Shown here: positions 31,117-38,290 of the stretch, one piece after another
Numbering within the stretch: the first letter of the stretch is position 1
How the letters are laid out: each line of letters begins with the position of its first letter
Source: Planctomycetota bacterium
GTDB lineage: Bacteria; Planctomycetota; UBA1135; UBA2386
Length of the DNA: 57,207 nt
Reading direction: 5' to 3'
Assembly (NCBI GenBank): GCA_020849665.1
Contig: JADLFX010000017.1
Span: 1-57,207 of the forward strand
The notes under the pieces: generated by a model
Database searches by the model: none
What the model saw: the letters and a program-made list of their open reading frames with translations, nothing else
What the model was told of the DNA's origin: nothing
Translations under genes and position numbers: made by a program

Positions 31117-32967
31117 TCAGCGGCCGGGGCCCGCGCCGCGCAGCTTCTGCAGCGCCACGATCACCATCGGATCGAACGGGTCCTCGGCCGCCAATCGGTG
31201 CAGCTCGCGCTCCGCCTCGCCACGGCGTCCGACCTGCAGCAGGAGTTCGGCCCGCTGCACGCGCACCGAACGATGCGCGAGACCGCGCGCGATGCTCTCG
31301 TCGAGCAGGGCGATCGCGCCTTCGGGATCGCCGCGCCGCGCGCGCGCGTCGGCCGCGGTGCGGTAGGCGAGTCCCTTCGGCGGGGCGATGACGAGGCAGT
31401 GCAGCGCCGCAGCCTCCGCGCGCGCGAACCACTCGGGGTCGCCGGAACGTTCCCCCACCGCCGCCATGGCGCGGCTCAGCCGCAGCCATGCGAACGGATT
31501 CGCGGGATCGCGCTCCTTGAGCCACTCGGCGTGTTCCAGCGCGACCTGCGGGTCGCCGGCCGCGCGCATGCCCAGCTCCACCTCCACCAGGTTCTCGCGC
31601 GCCGGACGGTGGTTCGGGTAGATGGCGAGGGCCTCGTGGATGAAGCGGCGCGCCGCCGCGCCGTCGCCGCGCGCGATCGCCGCCAGCGCGAGCCCCGTGG
31701 CGGCACGCATCGAGCCGGGGTGCTGGGCGCGCACCTGCTGCCACAGACGCTCCTCGTCGCGGTAGTCGAGGCTGCGCGCCGCCGACAGCACCGCGGCCGA
31801 CGCCAGCCACAGGGCGGCGGCGGCGGCGAGGCCCCGGCGTACCGCCAGCCGCGCCGCGGCGGCGCGCGGCACGAGCGCGGCGCAGACCAGCGCGGCGCCG
31901 GCCAGGGGACCGTAGTAGCGGTGTTCGGAGAGCGGCACGTTGAGCGGGATCAGGATCCACGGCAACGCCGTACCCAGGGCGAACGCGACGCCGAACGCAC
32001 GCAGCGGATTGCGCGCCGGCCGCCACAGGCCCGCGGCGACGAGGCCCAGCACCAGCGCGGCCCCGGCCGCCACCGGACCGTCGACCGCGCTGCGGTACTC
32101 GACGCGCGGATCGAGGCTGAGCCCCAGGGGCACCACCATCTGGGCCAGCACCCGGGGCAGGAGGGTGGCCATGGTCATCAGCTGCGTGGCGGGCGAGCGT
32201 CCGGCGCCGACCATCGGATCGTCGCCCTCGTGCCAGCCGCGCAGCGGGACCGCCGCGTGGCCGAGCACCTCCTGGCGCACGGCCAGGTAGACCCCCACCA
32301 TCGCGACCAGCGGCGCGAGGCGCGCCACGGCCCCGCGCCACGCCACCCGCCGGACGCCGCGCCGCAGCTCGAGCAGCGCGCAGAGCAGGGGCAGGATCAC
32401 GCCGGTCTCCTTGCTCCCGCATGCGACCACGAGGGCGGCGAGCGTGGCGAGCGATGCGAAGCGGACGCCATCCTGGGCCGCGAGATGCGCGCGCACGCCC
32501 CACACCAGCGCGCAGATCGAGAGCAGCTCGCTGCGTCCGGAGATCATGTTGACCGCCTCGGAACCGAGCGGATGGACCGCGAACACCAGCGCGGCGCCCA
32601 GCGCTGCGGCGCGGCCCACGGCGAACCGGCGGGCCACCGCGAGCACGCCGGCGGCGGTCGCCGCGTGCAGCAGCAGGTTGCCCAGCTTGAAGCCCAGAGC
32701 CTCCGGACCGGACACGGCATGGTTCAGAGCGAAGCTGGCGAGGAGCACCGGGCGGTACATGCGCATGTCCGCCGCGCTGAACATGTCCGGCCGGTGCAGG
32801 AACGCGACCAGGTTGCCGAGGTCCCGGATCGCCTCGTTGTCGCGCACCGAGTGGAGGTCGTCGTAGACGAACGCGCCGGCCAGGGCGGTGCCGTAGGCGA
32901 GCAGCGCCGCCACGACGACCCACAGCGTGTCCGCTCGCGGGTCGCGCCACCACGGCGCCTGGCTCAT
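31117..32967 (-). CDS. TMTC-like membrane glycosyltransferase with C-terminal TPRs
   Basis: 616 residues. About ten transmembrane segments occupy residues 15-390 and a TPR region fills the C-terminal 200. The first loop has F-V-Y-D-D-L-H-S-V-R-D-N, matching the F-V-Y/F-D-D catalytic-acid loop of GT-C enzymes of the TMTC group. H-P-L-G-S-E-A-V-N-M-I-S-G-R-S-E-L-L corresponds to the TMTC H-P-x-x-x-E-A-V-x-x-x-x-G-R-x-x-L-L block, G-S-K-E-T-G to its S-K-E-x-G, and S-E-H-R-Y-Y-G-P to its E-R-x-x-Y-x-P. In animals TMTC proteins O-mannosylate cadherins using polyprenyl-phosphate mannose; bacterial homologues are largely uncharacterised. The ATG at 32967 overlaps the GT4 stop (ATGA). Being third after a GT2 and GT4, it is the probable transferase of this module. 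Confidence 0.75.
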   Translation of the reverse strand: MSQAPWWRDPRADTLWVVVAALLAYGTALAGAFVYDDLHSVRDNEAIRDLGNLVAFLHRPDMFSAADMRMYRPVLLASFALNHAVSGPEALGFKLGNLLLHAATAAGVLAVARRFAVGRAAALGAALVFAVHPLGSEAVNMISGRSELLSICALVWGVRAHLAAQDGVRFASLATLAALVVACGSKETGVILPLLCALLELRRGVRRVAWRGAVARLAPLVAMVGVYLAVRQEVLGHAAVPLRGWHEGDDPMVGAGRSPATQLMTMATLLPRVLAQMVVPLGLSLDPRVEYRSAVDGPVAAGAALVLGLVAAGLWRPARNPLRAFGVAFALGTALPWILIPLNVPLSEHRYYGPLAGAALVCAALVPRAAAARLAVRRGLAAAAALWLASAAVLSAARSLDYRDEERLWQQVRAQHPGSMRAATGLALAAIARGDGAAARRFIHEALAIYPNHRPARENLVEVELGMRAAGDPQVALEHAEWLKERDPANPFAWLRLSRAMAAVGERSGDPEWFARAEAAALHCLVIAPPKGLAYRTAADARARRGDPEGAIALLDESIARGLAHRSVRVQRAELLLQVGRRGEAERELHRLAAEDPFDPMVIVALQKLRGAGPGR

Positions 32968-34142
32968 GCCATCTGCTCCGCGGCGGCCACGGGCGGCGCC
33001 TCGAGCCGGGCGGGCGGCGTCACGCCGGCGAGGCCGGCGAGCAGGCCCGCCAGGCGCGCGCCGGTGGCGTCCAGCGAAAAGGAGCGGCGGTAGGTGGCCA
33101 AGGCCGCGGCGCCCATCGCCGGCAGCCGGGCCCGTGCCGCCATGAGTTCCTCCAGGCCGCGCTGCACTGCCGGCACGTCCGCGGCCGGCACCAGCAGCGA
33201 ATCCGCGCCCGGGCGGAGGAACGTCCGCGCGGCCGGGGTGTCGGCCGTGAGCACGGGGCGGCCCGCGGCCAGCCCGTGGACCACCTTGAACGGCACCACC
33301 CACTGGGTCTTGGGCGAGGCGCCGAACACGCCGGCGACCGCATGGGCCTCGTCCAGGAGTTCGCCGAGGCGGGCGCGCGGCACGAACTCCGCCTCCAGGC
33401 GCAGCCGGCCCGCAGGCAGGAGCCGGGCCCGCCGGCGGTCGGCCCCGCTGCCGCCGACCAGCACCAGCTCGACGCCCGGGGTGCGCGCCACGGCCTCGAG
33501 CAGCACCTCGAGTCCGTGCAGCGGCACGCCCGTGCCGGCGAAGAGCAGGCGCAGGCGTTCGTCGACCCGCGGGCGCCGCAGCGGCTGCGGCGGTCCCTCG
33601 TCCGGATCGCTCACCGGGACCCACGCGAAACGGCTGGCGGGCAGGCCGGTGAGAACGGCGGCGCGCGCCGCGTGCTGCGGCGTGTCGAGCAGGACCAGGT
33701 CGGCGCTGGCGCACACGCGCCGGTCCAGCCAGCGCAGGGCGCGCGCCGCCAGCGAGTCCGCCGCGAACCAGCGCCGGTCCACCACCGCCGCGTCGTGCAC
33801 CGGCAGCAGGAGATCGACGGCGATCGGCCCGTCGAACGCCTCGCGGGCCAGGGTGGCGACTGCCTGGGCCGGGTACGGCAGCAGCAGGACGTCGGGCCGG
33901 GCCGCAGAGAGCTCCGCGCGCAGGAGCCGGCGCAGGGCGCGGCGCTGGCGCAGCGTAGCCACGGCCAGGCCGGGCCAGCGCCACGGCGCACGCACGGCCC
34001 GGCGGCGCGCGGCTCCGTCGGGCCGGGGCTCGCGGTGCATCGCCACGACCTCGCAGCCGGCGGCACGCAGGCCGGCGAGCAGGGCACGCGCACGCGGGTA
34101 GCCGGGGCCGACCTCGTAGGCCCCGAACGCCCACACCCTCAT
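32964..34142 (-). CDS. GT4-family glycosyltransferase
   Basis: 392 residues with the two-lobed GT-B layout. The N-terminal lobe has M-R-V-W-A-F-G-A-Y-E-V-G-P-G-Y-P-R-A and P-D-V-L-L-L-P-Y-P. The C-terminal lobe has L-R-L-L-F-A-G-T-G-V-P-L-H-G-L-E-V-L, V-E-L-V-L-V-G-G-S-G, and a nucleotide-sugar site region K-V-V-H-G-L-A-A-G-R-P-V-L-T-A-D-T-P. Instead of the canonical E-x-F-G-x-x-x-x-E the motif region is reduced to F-K-V-V-H-G-L-A-A-G, as in other members of this branch. It should add a sugar on the cytoplasmic side, perhaps extending a lipid-linked glycan. The ATG at 34142 overlaps the GT2 stop by 4 bases (ATGA) and its own stop overlaps the TMTC-like start: three genes in tight coupling. 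Confidence 0.8.
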   Translation of the reverse strand: MRVWAFGAYEVGPGYPRARALLAGLRAAGCEVVAMHREPRPDGAARRRAVRAPWRWPGLAVATLRQRRALRRLLRAELSAARPDVLLLPYPAQAVATLAREAFDGPIAVDLLLPVHDAAVVDRRWFAADSLAARALRWLDRRVCASADLVLLDTPQHAARAAVLTGLPASRFAWVPVSDPDEGPPQPLRRPRVDERLRLLFAGTGVPLHGLEVLLEAVARTPGVELVLVGGSGADRRRARLLPAGRLRLEAEFVPRARLGELLDEAHAVAGVFGASPKTQWVVPFKVVHGLAAGRPVLTADTPAARTFLRPGADSLLVPAADVPAVQRGLEELMAARARLPAMGAAALATYRRSFSLDATGARLAGLLAGLAGVTPPARLEAPPVAAAEQMA

Positions 34143-35152
34143 GACCGGCGATCCTCGCCCCGCTCGAACCGCATCGCCGCGATCTGCTCGGAGATCAGGC
34201 CCAGCACGAAGATCACCGTGGCCTGGGTGAGCAGGAGGCCGGCCATGTTGGTGAACCGGCTCTCGGTGAAGAACGTGTAGGCGTACCAGGCGAGCCCGGC
34301 GAGGGCGAACGCCAGGCTCAGCGGCAGGAACACCCGCAGCGGCGCGAAGAACGTGGCGATGCGCAGGATGATCAGCACGAAGCGGCTGCCGTCGCGCAGC
34401 AGCCGGATGTGGCTGCGGCCGCCGCGCGGCCGCACCTGGATGGGCTGGAAGCCCACCGAGTAGCCGCCGCGCAGCATCGCCAGGGTGATGGTGCTCGGGT
34501 AGGAGAAGGTGTTGGGCAGCAGGTACGCGAAGCCCTTCGCGGCATCGGCCCGGATCAGGCGGAACCCGCTGGTGAGGTCAGGGATCGGCCGGTTGGTCAC
34601 GTAGCTCGCCAGCCGGTTGTAGACGCGGTTGGCGAGGTTGCGGTACCAGGCGCCACCCGTGCCCCCGCGCGACCCCACCACCATGTCGTAGCGTTCCGCC
34701 TGGCGGATCAGCTCGGGGATCGCGGCCGGCGGATGCTGGCCGTCGCCATCCAGCAGGAGGATCCATTCGTGGCGCGCCTCGCGGATGCCGCGCTTCACCG
34801 CGGCGCCGTTGCCCAGGCTCTCGGCGTGGCGGACCACGCGCGCACCCGCGGCCGCCGCGATCTCGGCGGTGGCGTCGCGCGAGCCGTCGTCGATCACCAG
34901 GACCTCGCTGCGCAGGCCCGGCAGCGCCGCCAGCACGGGAACGAGTTCGGCGAGCAGGTTTGCGAGGTTGGCGGCCTCGTCCTTGGCCGGAATCACCAGC
35001 GTGAGGCTGCGCACCCGCGTGGCGGGCGGGGACGGATCCGCCGGCGTCGCGGGGCGGCCCGGGAGTTCCCCGGTGGCCATGAGCCCGGGCAACGCATGGA
35101 CGTCGGACGCGGCGCCGGCCCGCATCCGCTGGTTCGCCGGCAGGGGGGACAC
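34139..35152 (-). CDS. GT2 polyprenyl-phosphate glycosyltransferase (DPM1-like)
   Basis: 337 residues. The GT-A core has L-T-L-V-I-P-A-K-D-E-A-A-N, V-L-V-I-D-D-G-S-R-D-A-T, and L-L-L-D-G-D-G-Q-H-P-P with the D-x-D-type metal site. V-V-G-S-R, N-R-L-A-S-Y, D-L-T-S-G-F-R-L and R-G-G-R-S-H follow. Two C-terminal transmembrane helices come next. This is the layout of dolichyl/undecaprenyl-phosphate mannose or glucose synthases, which charge a polyprenyl phosphate with a sugar for use by GT-C enzymes on the other membrane face. The start is uncertain: GTG 35152 gives a 45-residue Pro/Ala-rich leader without a ribosome site, and ATGs at 35125 and 35080 are alternatives. It lies 92 bases beyond the pilin terminator. 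Confidence 0.85.
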   Translation of the reverse strand: MSPLPANQRMRAGAASDVHALPGLMATGELPGRPATPADPSPPATRVRSLTLVIPAKDEAANLANLLAELVPVLAALPGLRSEVLVIDDGSRDATAEIAAAAGARVVRHAESLGNGAAVKRGIREARHEWILLLDGDGQHPPAAIPELIRQAERYDMVVGSRGGTGGAWYRNLANRVYNRLASYVTNRPIPDLTSGFRLIRADAAKGFAYLLPNTFSYPSTITLAMLRGGYSVGFQPIQVRPRGGRSHIRLLRDGSRFVLIILRIATFFAPLRVFLPLSLAFALAGLAWYAYTFFTESRFTNMAGLLLTQATVIFVLGLISEQIAAMRFERGEDRRS

Positions 35153-35243
35153 GGCGCTGCTATCGGCCCGTCGCGGCCGCTCGCTTGAGGCGCGCCGCGC
35201 GCAGCCGCCGGCGCGCGGCCGGCAGCGGCCGCCCGGAAACGCA

Positions 35244-35276
35244 GAAGGGGCGGGAGCCAGCGGCTCCCACCCCTTC
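35244..35276 (-). terminator. strong hairpin terminator after the pilin gene
   Basis: GGGAGCC (35252-35258) pairs with GGCTCCC (35262-35268) around a 3-base loop. After one mismatch the stem continues with GAAGGGG (35244-35250) pairing with CCCCTTC (35270-35276). That makes 14 base pairs, 26 bases after the pilin stop on the minus strand. The following minus-strand sequence has a short T run (GTTTCC). It should separate the pilus genes from the glycosyltransferase genes, at least partly. Confidence 0.7.
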
Positions 35277-35301
35277 CTTGGTGCGGACCGACCCTCGCGG
35301 A

Positions 35302-36024
35302 TCAGTTCACGACCACGTAGCGCTCGCCATCCAACGCGGTGGCGTTGGCAGCGACCGTGCTGCTCATCAGGCCCGCGGTGCCCGCGAGGAACGCGGCGTT
35401 CGCGGCCGGCAGAGTGGCGCCACCGCCGATGCCGCTGTAGCGGGTCGTGGTGTTGCGGCTCGCCAGGACGTCACCGCCCTGGTTGACGAAGAACGTGCGC
35501 TTGCCGCTGTTGCCGAACGCCGACGGCCAGGCGTAGCAGCACCACAGCACCTCGGCGCGGGCCGCGTCGGGCGGGCTCGCGCCGACACCGCCGGTGGCGG
35601 CCTCGGTCACGGCCGCGGCGGTCGCGTCGGGCAGCAGCATCTGGAACACGTAGCCCGAGCGGACCACGACGCCACCGGCGCCGATGCCACCCGCCTGCAT
35701 GTTCGAGAACGCCGAGGACAGCACCGGCGGGCTGATGCGCTGCGTCGAGGCGGCGCCCGAGGCGTCGCGGACGCCGACGCCACCGGAGAGCTCGGCGAAG
35801 AAGCCGTACTCGCCAGCGCCGTTGTTGTTGGCGTCGATCACGCCGGAGGCCTGGCACTGCGCCTGGGCCGAAGAGATGTTCTTCAGCGTCGCGATCGCCG
35901 CGGACTCGTTGGCGTTCAGACGCGCGCTGAGGAGGTTCGGAATCGCGATGGACGCGATGATGGCGATGATCGCAACCACGATCATCAGCTCGATCAGGGT
36001 AAAGCCCTGGTTGCGCTTGGTCAT
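35302..36024 (-). CDS. type IV pilin / pseudopilin-like prepilin
   Basis: 240 residues. The prepilin leader M-T-K-R-N-Q-G is followed by F-T-L-I-E-L-M-I-V-V-A-I-I-A-I-I-A: cleavage after Gly7 by the prepilin peptidase, Phe1 for N-methylation and Glu5 are all present. The long hydrophobic helix continues into I-A-I-P-N-L-L-S-A-R-L-N-A-N-E-S-A-A-I, the usual alpha-1 helix. The C-terminal globular part is Gly/Ala/Ser-rich with two adjacent cysteines (V-L-W-C-C-Y-A-W) and Q-C-Q-A-S. The length is above classical PilA. It may be the major pilin or a major pseudopilin of a type II secretion-like system. The ribosome site GGGAG is well spaced before the ATG at 36024. Confidence 0.9.
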   Translation of the reverse strand: MTKRNQGFTLIELMIVVAIIAIIASIAIPNLLSARLNANESAAIATLKNISSAQAQCQASGVIDANNNGAGEYGFFAELSGGVGVRDASGAASTQRISPPVLSSAFSNMQAGGIGAGGVVVRSGYVFQMLLPDATAAAVTEAATGGVGASPPDAARAEVLWCCYAWPSAFGNSGKRTFFVNQGGDVLASRNTTTRYSGIGGGATLPAANAAFLAGTAGLMSSTVAANATALDGERYVVVN

Positions 36025-36052
36025 GGATCAGTCTCCCTAGACAGCCTTTGGC

Positions 36053-36070
36053 CCGTGCCGATCGGCACGG
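36053..36070 (-). promoter_or_regulatory. 18-base perfect palindrome upstream of the pilin gene
   Basis: CCGTGCCGATCGGCACGG is its own reverse complement. It sits between the TPR gene stop (36106) and the pilin ATG (36024), 28 bases before the start codon. As RNA it can form a hairpin in the leader; as DNA it is a candidate binding site for a dimeric regulator. It could set pilin expression apart from that of the assembly genes. Confidence 0.45.
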
Positions 36071-36105
36071 ACACTCTCCCTCGTTGCTTCCCCGCCCTAC
36101 ACGCC

Positions 36106-36987
36106 TCAGCGGCCGGGAACGGCCGCGGGAGCCGCGGAGGGCACCCACGTGCGGAAGCTGTCGGTGTCGGCCACCGGCCGCCAGAGCTCGGCATCCTCCG
36201 CGAGGAGGCGCCGGGTCTGGCTTCCGTCGGCCTGCACCGCCAACTCCAGCTCTTGCAAGGCACTATCGAAGTTCCCCGACTTCGCCTTGAGGCGCGCGAG
36301 GAAGTAGTGGGCCACGCCCTTGGCCGGCAGGGCGCGGCGATAGGCCGCGCCCGCGGCGTCGGCATCGCCCAGCCGCTCGAGCAGCTGGCCGCAGTGGATC
36401 GCTCGCATCGGATCTTCCGCGCATTGCGCGGCTTCCCGTGCCGAGGCCAGGGCCTCCGGCCCGCGCCCGAGGGCCCCCAGCGCCAGGGCCTTCTCGAACC
36501 GGGACTCCTGGGCGTTCCTCGCCTCCAGCTGCGCCCACTGGCCGGCGAGCACATCGAGGCAGGCGGCCGGATTGCCGCCGAGCCGCAGCGCGCGGGCCTG
36601 GTCGAGCACGATCCCGGGCACGGCCTCCGGCGGCACGTCCGCGGCCGCGCGGGCGCGCGCGTAGCTCGCGGCCGCGGCCGCATGATCGCCGCGCAGGTGG
36701 TTCAGGTAGCCGCGCAGCAGATGCCCGTCCGCAGCCCCCGGCTCGGACCGCTCGAAGCGGGCCAGGAAGTCCTCGCCCTGCTCGAGCAGTTGCACGCGTG
36801 CGGCCAGGGGACGCCCCTGGCGGTCCTTGGCCGGCATGCCACCCGCCAGCTGCAGGTGCAAGCGCGCCGATTCGAGGAGCGTGCCCGGGCTCGCATCGGG
36901 CTTGCGCACGAAGCCACCCCACACCAGCGCTGCCACGAGCACGCCGGCGCCGCCATAGCCCAGGAGCCTTCTTGTGGAGTCGTTCAC
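36106..36987 (-). CDS. TPR-containing membrane-anchored protein of the pilus operon
   Basis: 293 residues. One N-terminal transmembrane helix (L-G-Y-G-G-A-G-V-L-V-A-A-L-V-W) precedes a helical repeat region with TPR-like spacing (G-H-L-L-R-G-Y-L-N-H-L-R-G-D-H-A-A-A-A, K-A-L-A-L-G-A-L-G-R-G-P-E-A-L, G-D-A-D-A-A-G-A-A-Y-R-R-A-L, H-Y-F-L-A-R-L-K-A-K-S-G-N-F-D-S-A-L-Q). The repeats should lie in the periplasm and could act like PilF/PilW-type or Tgl-type assembly factors, but they are not close enough to name. The start is GTG at 36987 with GAGG a few bases upstream, 14 bases after the pilC stop, so it belongs to the pil operon. Confidence 0.75.
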   Translation of the reverse strand: MNDSTRRLLGYGGAGVLVAALVWGGFVRKPDASPGTLLESARLHLQLAGGMPAKDRQGRPLAARVQLLEQGEDFLARFERSEPGAADGHLLRGYLNHLRGDHAAAAASYARARAAADVPPEAVPGIVLDQARALRLGGNPAACLDVLAGQWAQLEARNAQESRFEKALALGALGRGPEALASAREAAQCAEDPMRAIHCGQLLERLGDADAAGAAYRRALPAKGVAHYFLARLKAKSGNFDSALQELELAVQADGSQTRRLLAEDAELWRPVADTDSFRTWVPSAAPAAVPGR

Positions 36988-37001
36988 GGGACCTCGCGCG
37001 C

Positions 37002-38234
37002 TCAGCCGCCGGCCAGCTTCTCCTGCAGCTTGAAGATCGGCAGGAACACCGCGAGCACGATGCCGCCCACGACGAAGCCCATCACGCCGATCATGATCGG
37101 CTCGATCATCGAGGTGAGTCCCTTCACCTCCGATTCGACCTGCTGGTCGTAGAACTCGGCGATCTTCTCCAGCAGCGAGTCCAGCGCGCCCGAACGCTCG
37201 CCGATGCCGATCATCTTGGTGACCATCGGCGGGAACACCGTGGACTGGGACAGCGGATCGGAGAGCGACTCGCCCTGCTTCACGCTCTCCCGCGCCCGGT
37301 CGACGGTCTGGGAGATCACGCGGTTGCCGGACGTGGCGGACACGATCTCCATCGCGGCCAGGATCGGCACGCCGCTCTTCACCAGCGTCGAGAACGTGCG
37401 GGCGAAGCGCGACAGGGCCACCTTGCGGAACAGCTGACCGAACACCGGCATCTTCAGGATCATCGCGTCCCACAGGTACGCGCCGCCGGGCGTGCGCTTC
37501 CAGAACCCGACGCCGAAGAACACGCCGATGCCGGCGATCGCCAGCATCCACCAGCTGTCGCGCAGGAAGAACGCCAGGTCCATGATCATCACGGTCAGGC
37601 CAGGCAGCTTCACTTCCAGCGACTCGAACACCGGCTTGAACGACGGCACGATGCCGATCATCAGGAAGCCGGCGATGCCGAACACCAGGAAGAGCGAGAT
37701 GACCGGGTAGGTCATCGCCGACTTGATCTCCTGGCGAAGATGGGCGGCCGCCTCGAGATAGTCGGCGAGACGCGAGAGGATCACGTCGATCTGGCCCGAC
37801 ACCTCGCCGGCGCGGACCATGCTGACGTAGATGTTCGAGAACACCCGCTTGTGCGGCTCCATCGCCCGGGACAGGTCGGCGCCGCCGCGGATGTCGTCCA
37901 CCACCTTGTTGAGGCAGTACGAGAATCCCGCGCTCTCCGCCTGGTCGGCGAGGATCTCCAGGGCCTCCAGCATCGGGATGCCCGAGCTGAGCATGGTGGC
38001 CAGCTGGCGGGTGAACACCTCCAGCTCGCCCTTCTTGGCCGATGCCTTGGTGGCCACCTTCTTGCGGCCGCCGCGCAGACCGCCGAAGAGCCCGCCGCTC
38101 TTCTTGACCTCGATCGGCATGAGCTTGCGCCGCTTGAGGTCTTCCATCACATGAGCCTGGCTCTCCGCAGTGATCGTGCCACTGACGGTCTTGCCGGCCG
38201 TGTCCTTCGCCTGGTACTTGAACGTGGTCGCCAT
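37002..38234 (-). CDS. pilC: type IV pilus inner-membrane platform protein PilC
   Basis: 410 residues, standard size. The N-terminus F-K-Y-Q-A-K-D-T-A-G-K and R-K-L-M-P-I-E-V is the GspF/PilC cytoplasmic start. Two T2SSF repeats follow, each with F-T-R-Q-L-A-T-M-L-S-S-G-I-P or F-A-R-T-F-S-T-L-V-K-S-G-V-P, and three transmembrane helices lie at about 170-195, 225-245 and 375-400. PilC is the membrane platform on which the PilB and PilT hexamers act to add or remove pilins. GGGGAGAGG stands just upstream of the ATG at 38234. It is 56 bases downstream of pilB and all members are on one strand. Confidence 0.95.
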   Translation of the reverse strand: MATTFKYQAKDTAGKTVSGTITAESQAHVMEDLKRRKLMPIEVKKSGGLFGGLRGGRKKVATKASAKKGELEVFTRQLATMLSSGIPMLEALEILADQAESAGFSYCLNKVVDDIRGGADLSRAMEPHKRVFSNIYVSMVRAGEVSGQIDVILSRLADYLEAAAHLRQEIKSAMTYPVISLFLVFGIAGFLMIGIVPSFKPVFESLEVKLPGLTVMIMDLAFFLRDSWWMLAIAGIGVFFGVGFWKRTPGGAYLWDAMILKMPVFGQLFRKVALSRFARTFSTLVKSGVPILAAMEIVSATSGNRVISQTVDRARESVKQGESLSDPLSQSTVFPPMVTKMIGIGERSGALDSLLEKIAEFYDQQVESEVKGLTSMIEPIMIGVMGFVVGGIVLAVFLPIFKLQEKLAGG

Positions 38235-38290
38235 GGTCCCTCTCCCCTGACTCCCGGGGCCGCGGCTGCGGCGCCGGATGTGTCGGATCC

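Noticed and set aside
36025..36105. Sigma54 promoter before the pilin gene
   Set aside because: CGGCAC occurs in the palindrome, but the TTGC element at the right distance is missing, so the -24/-12 pair is incomplete.
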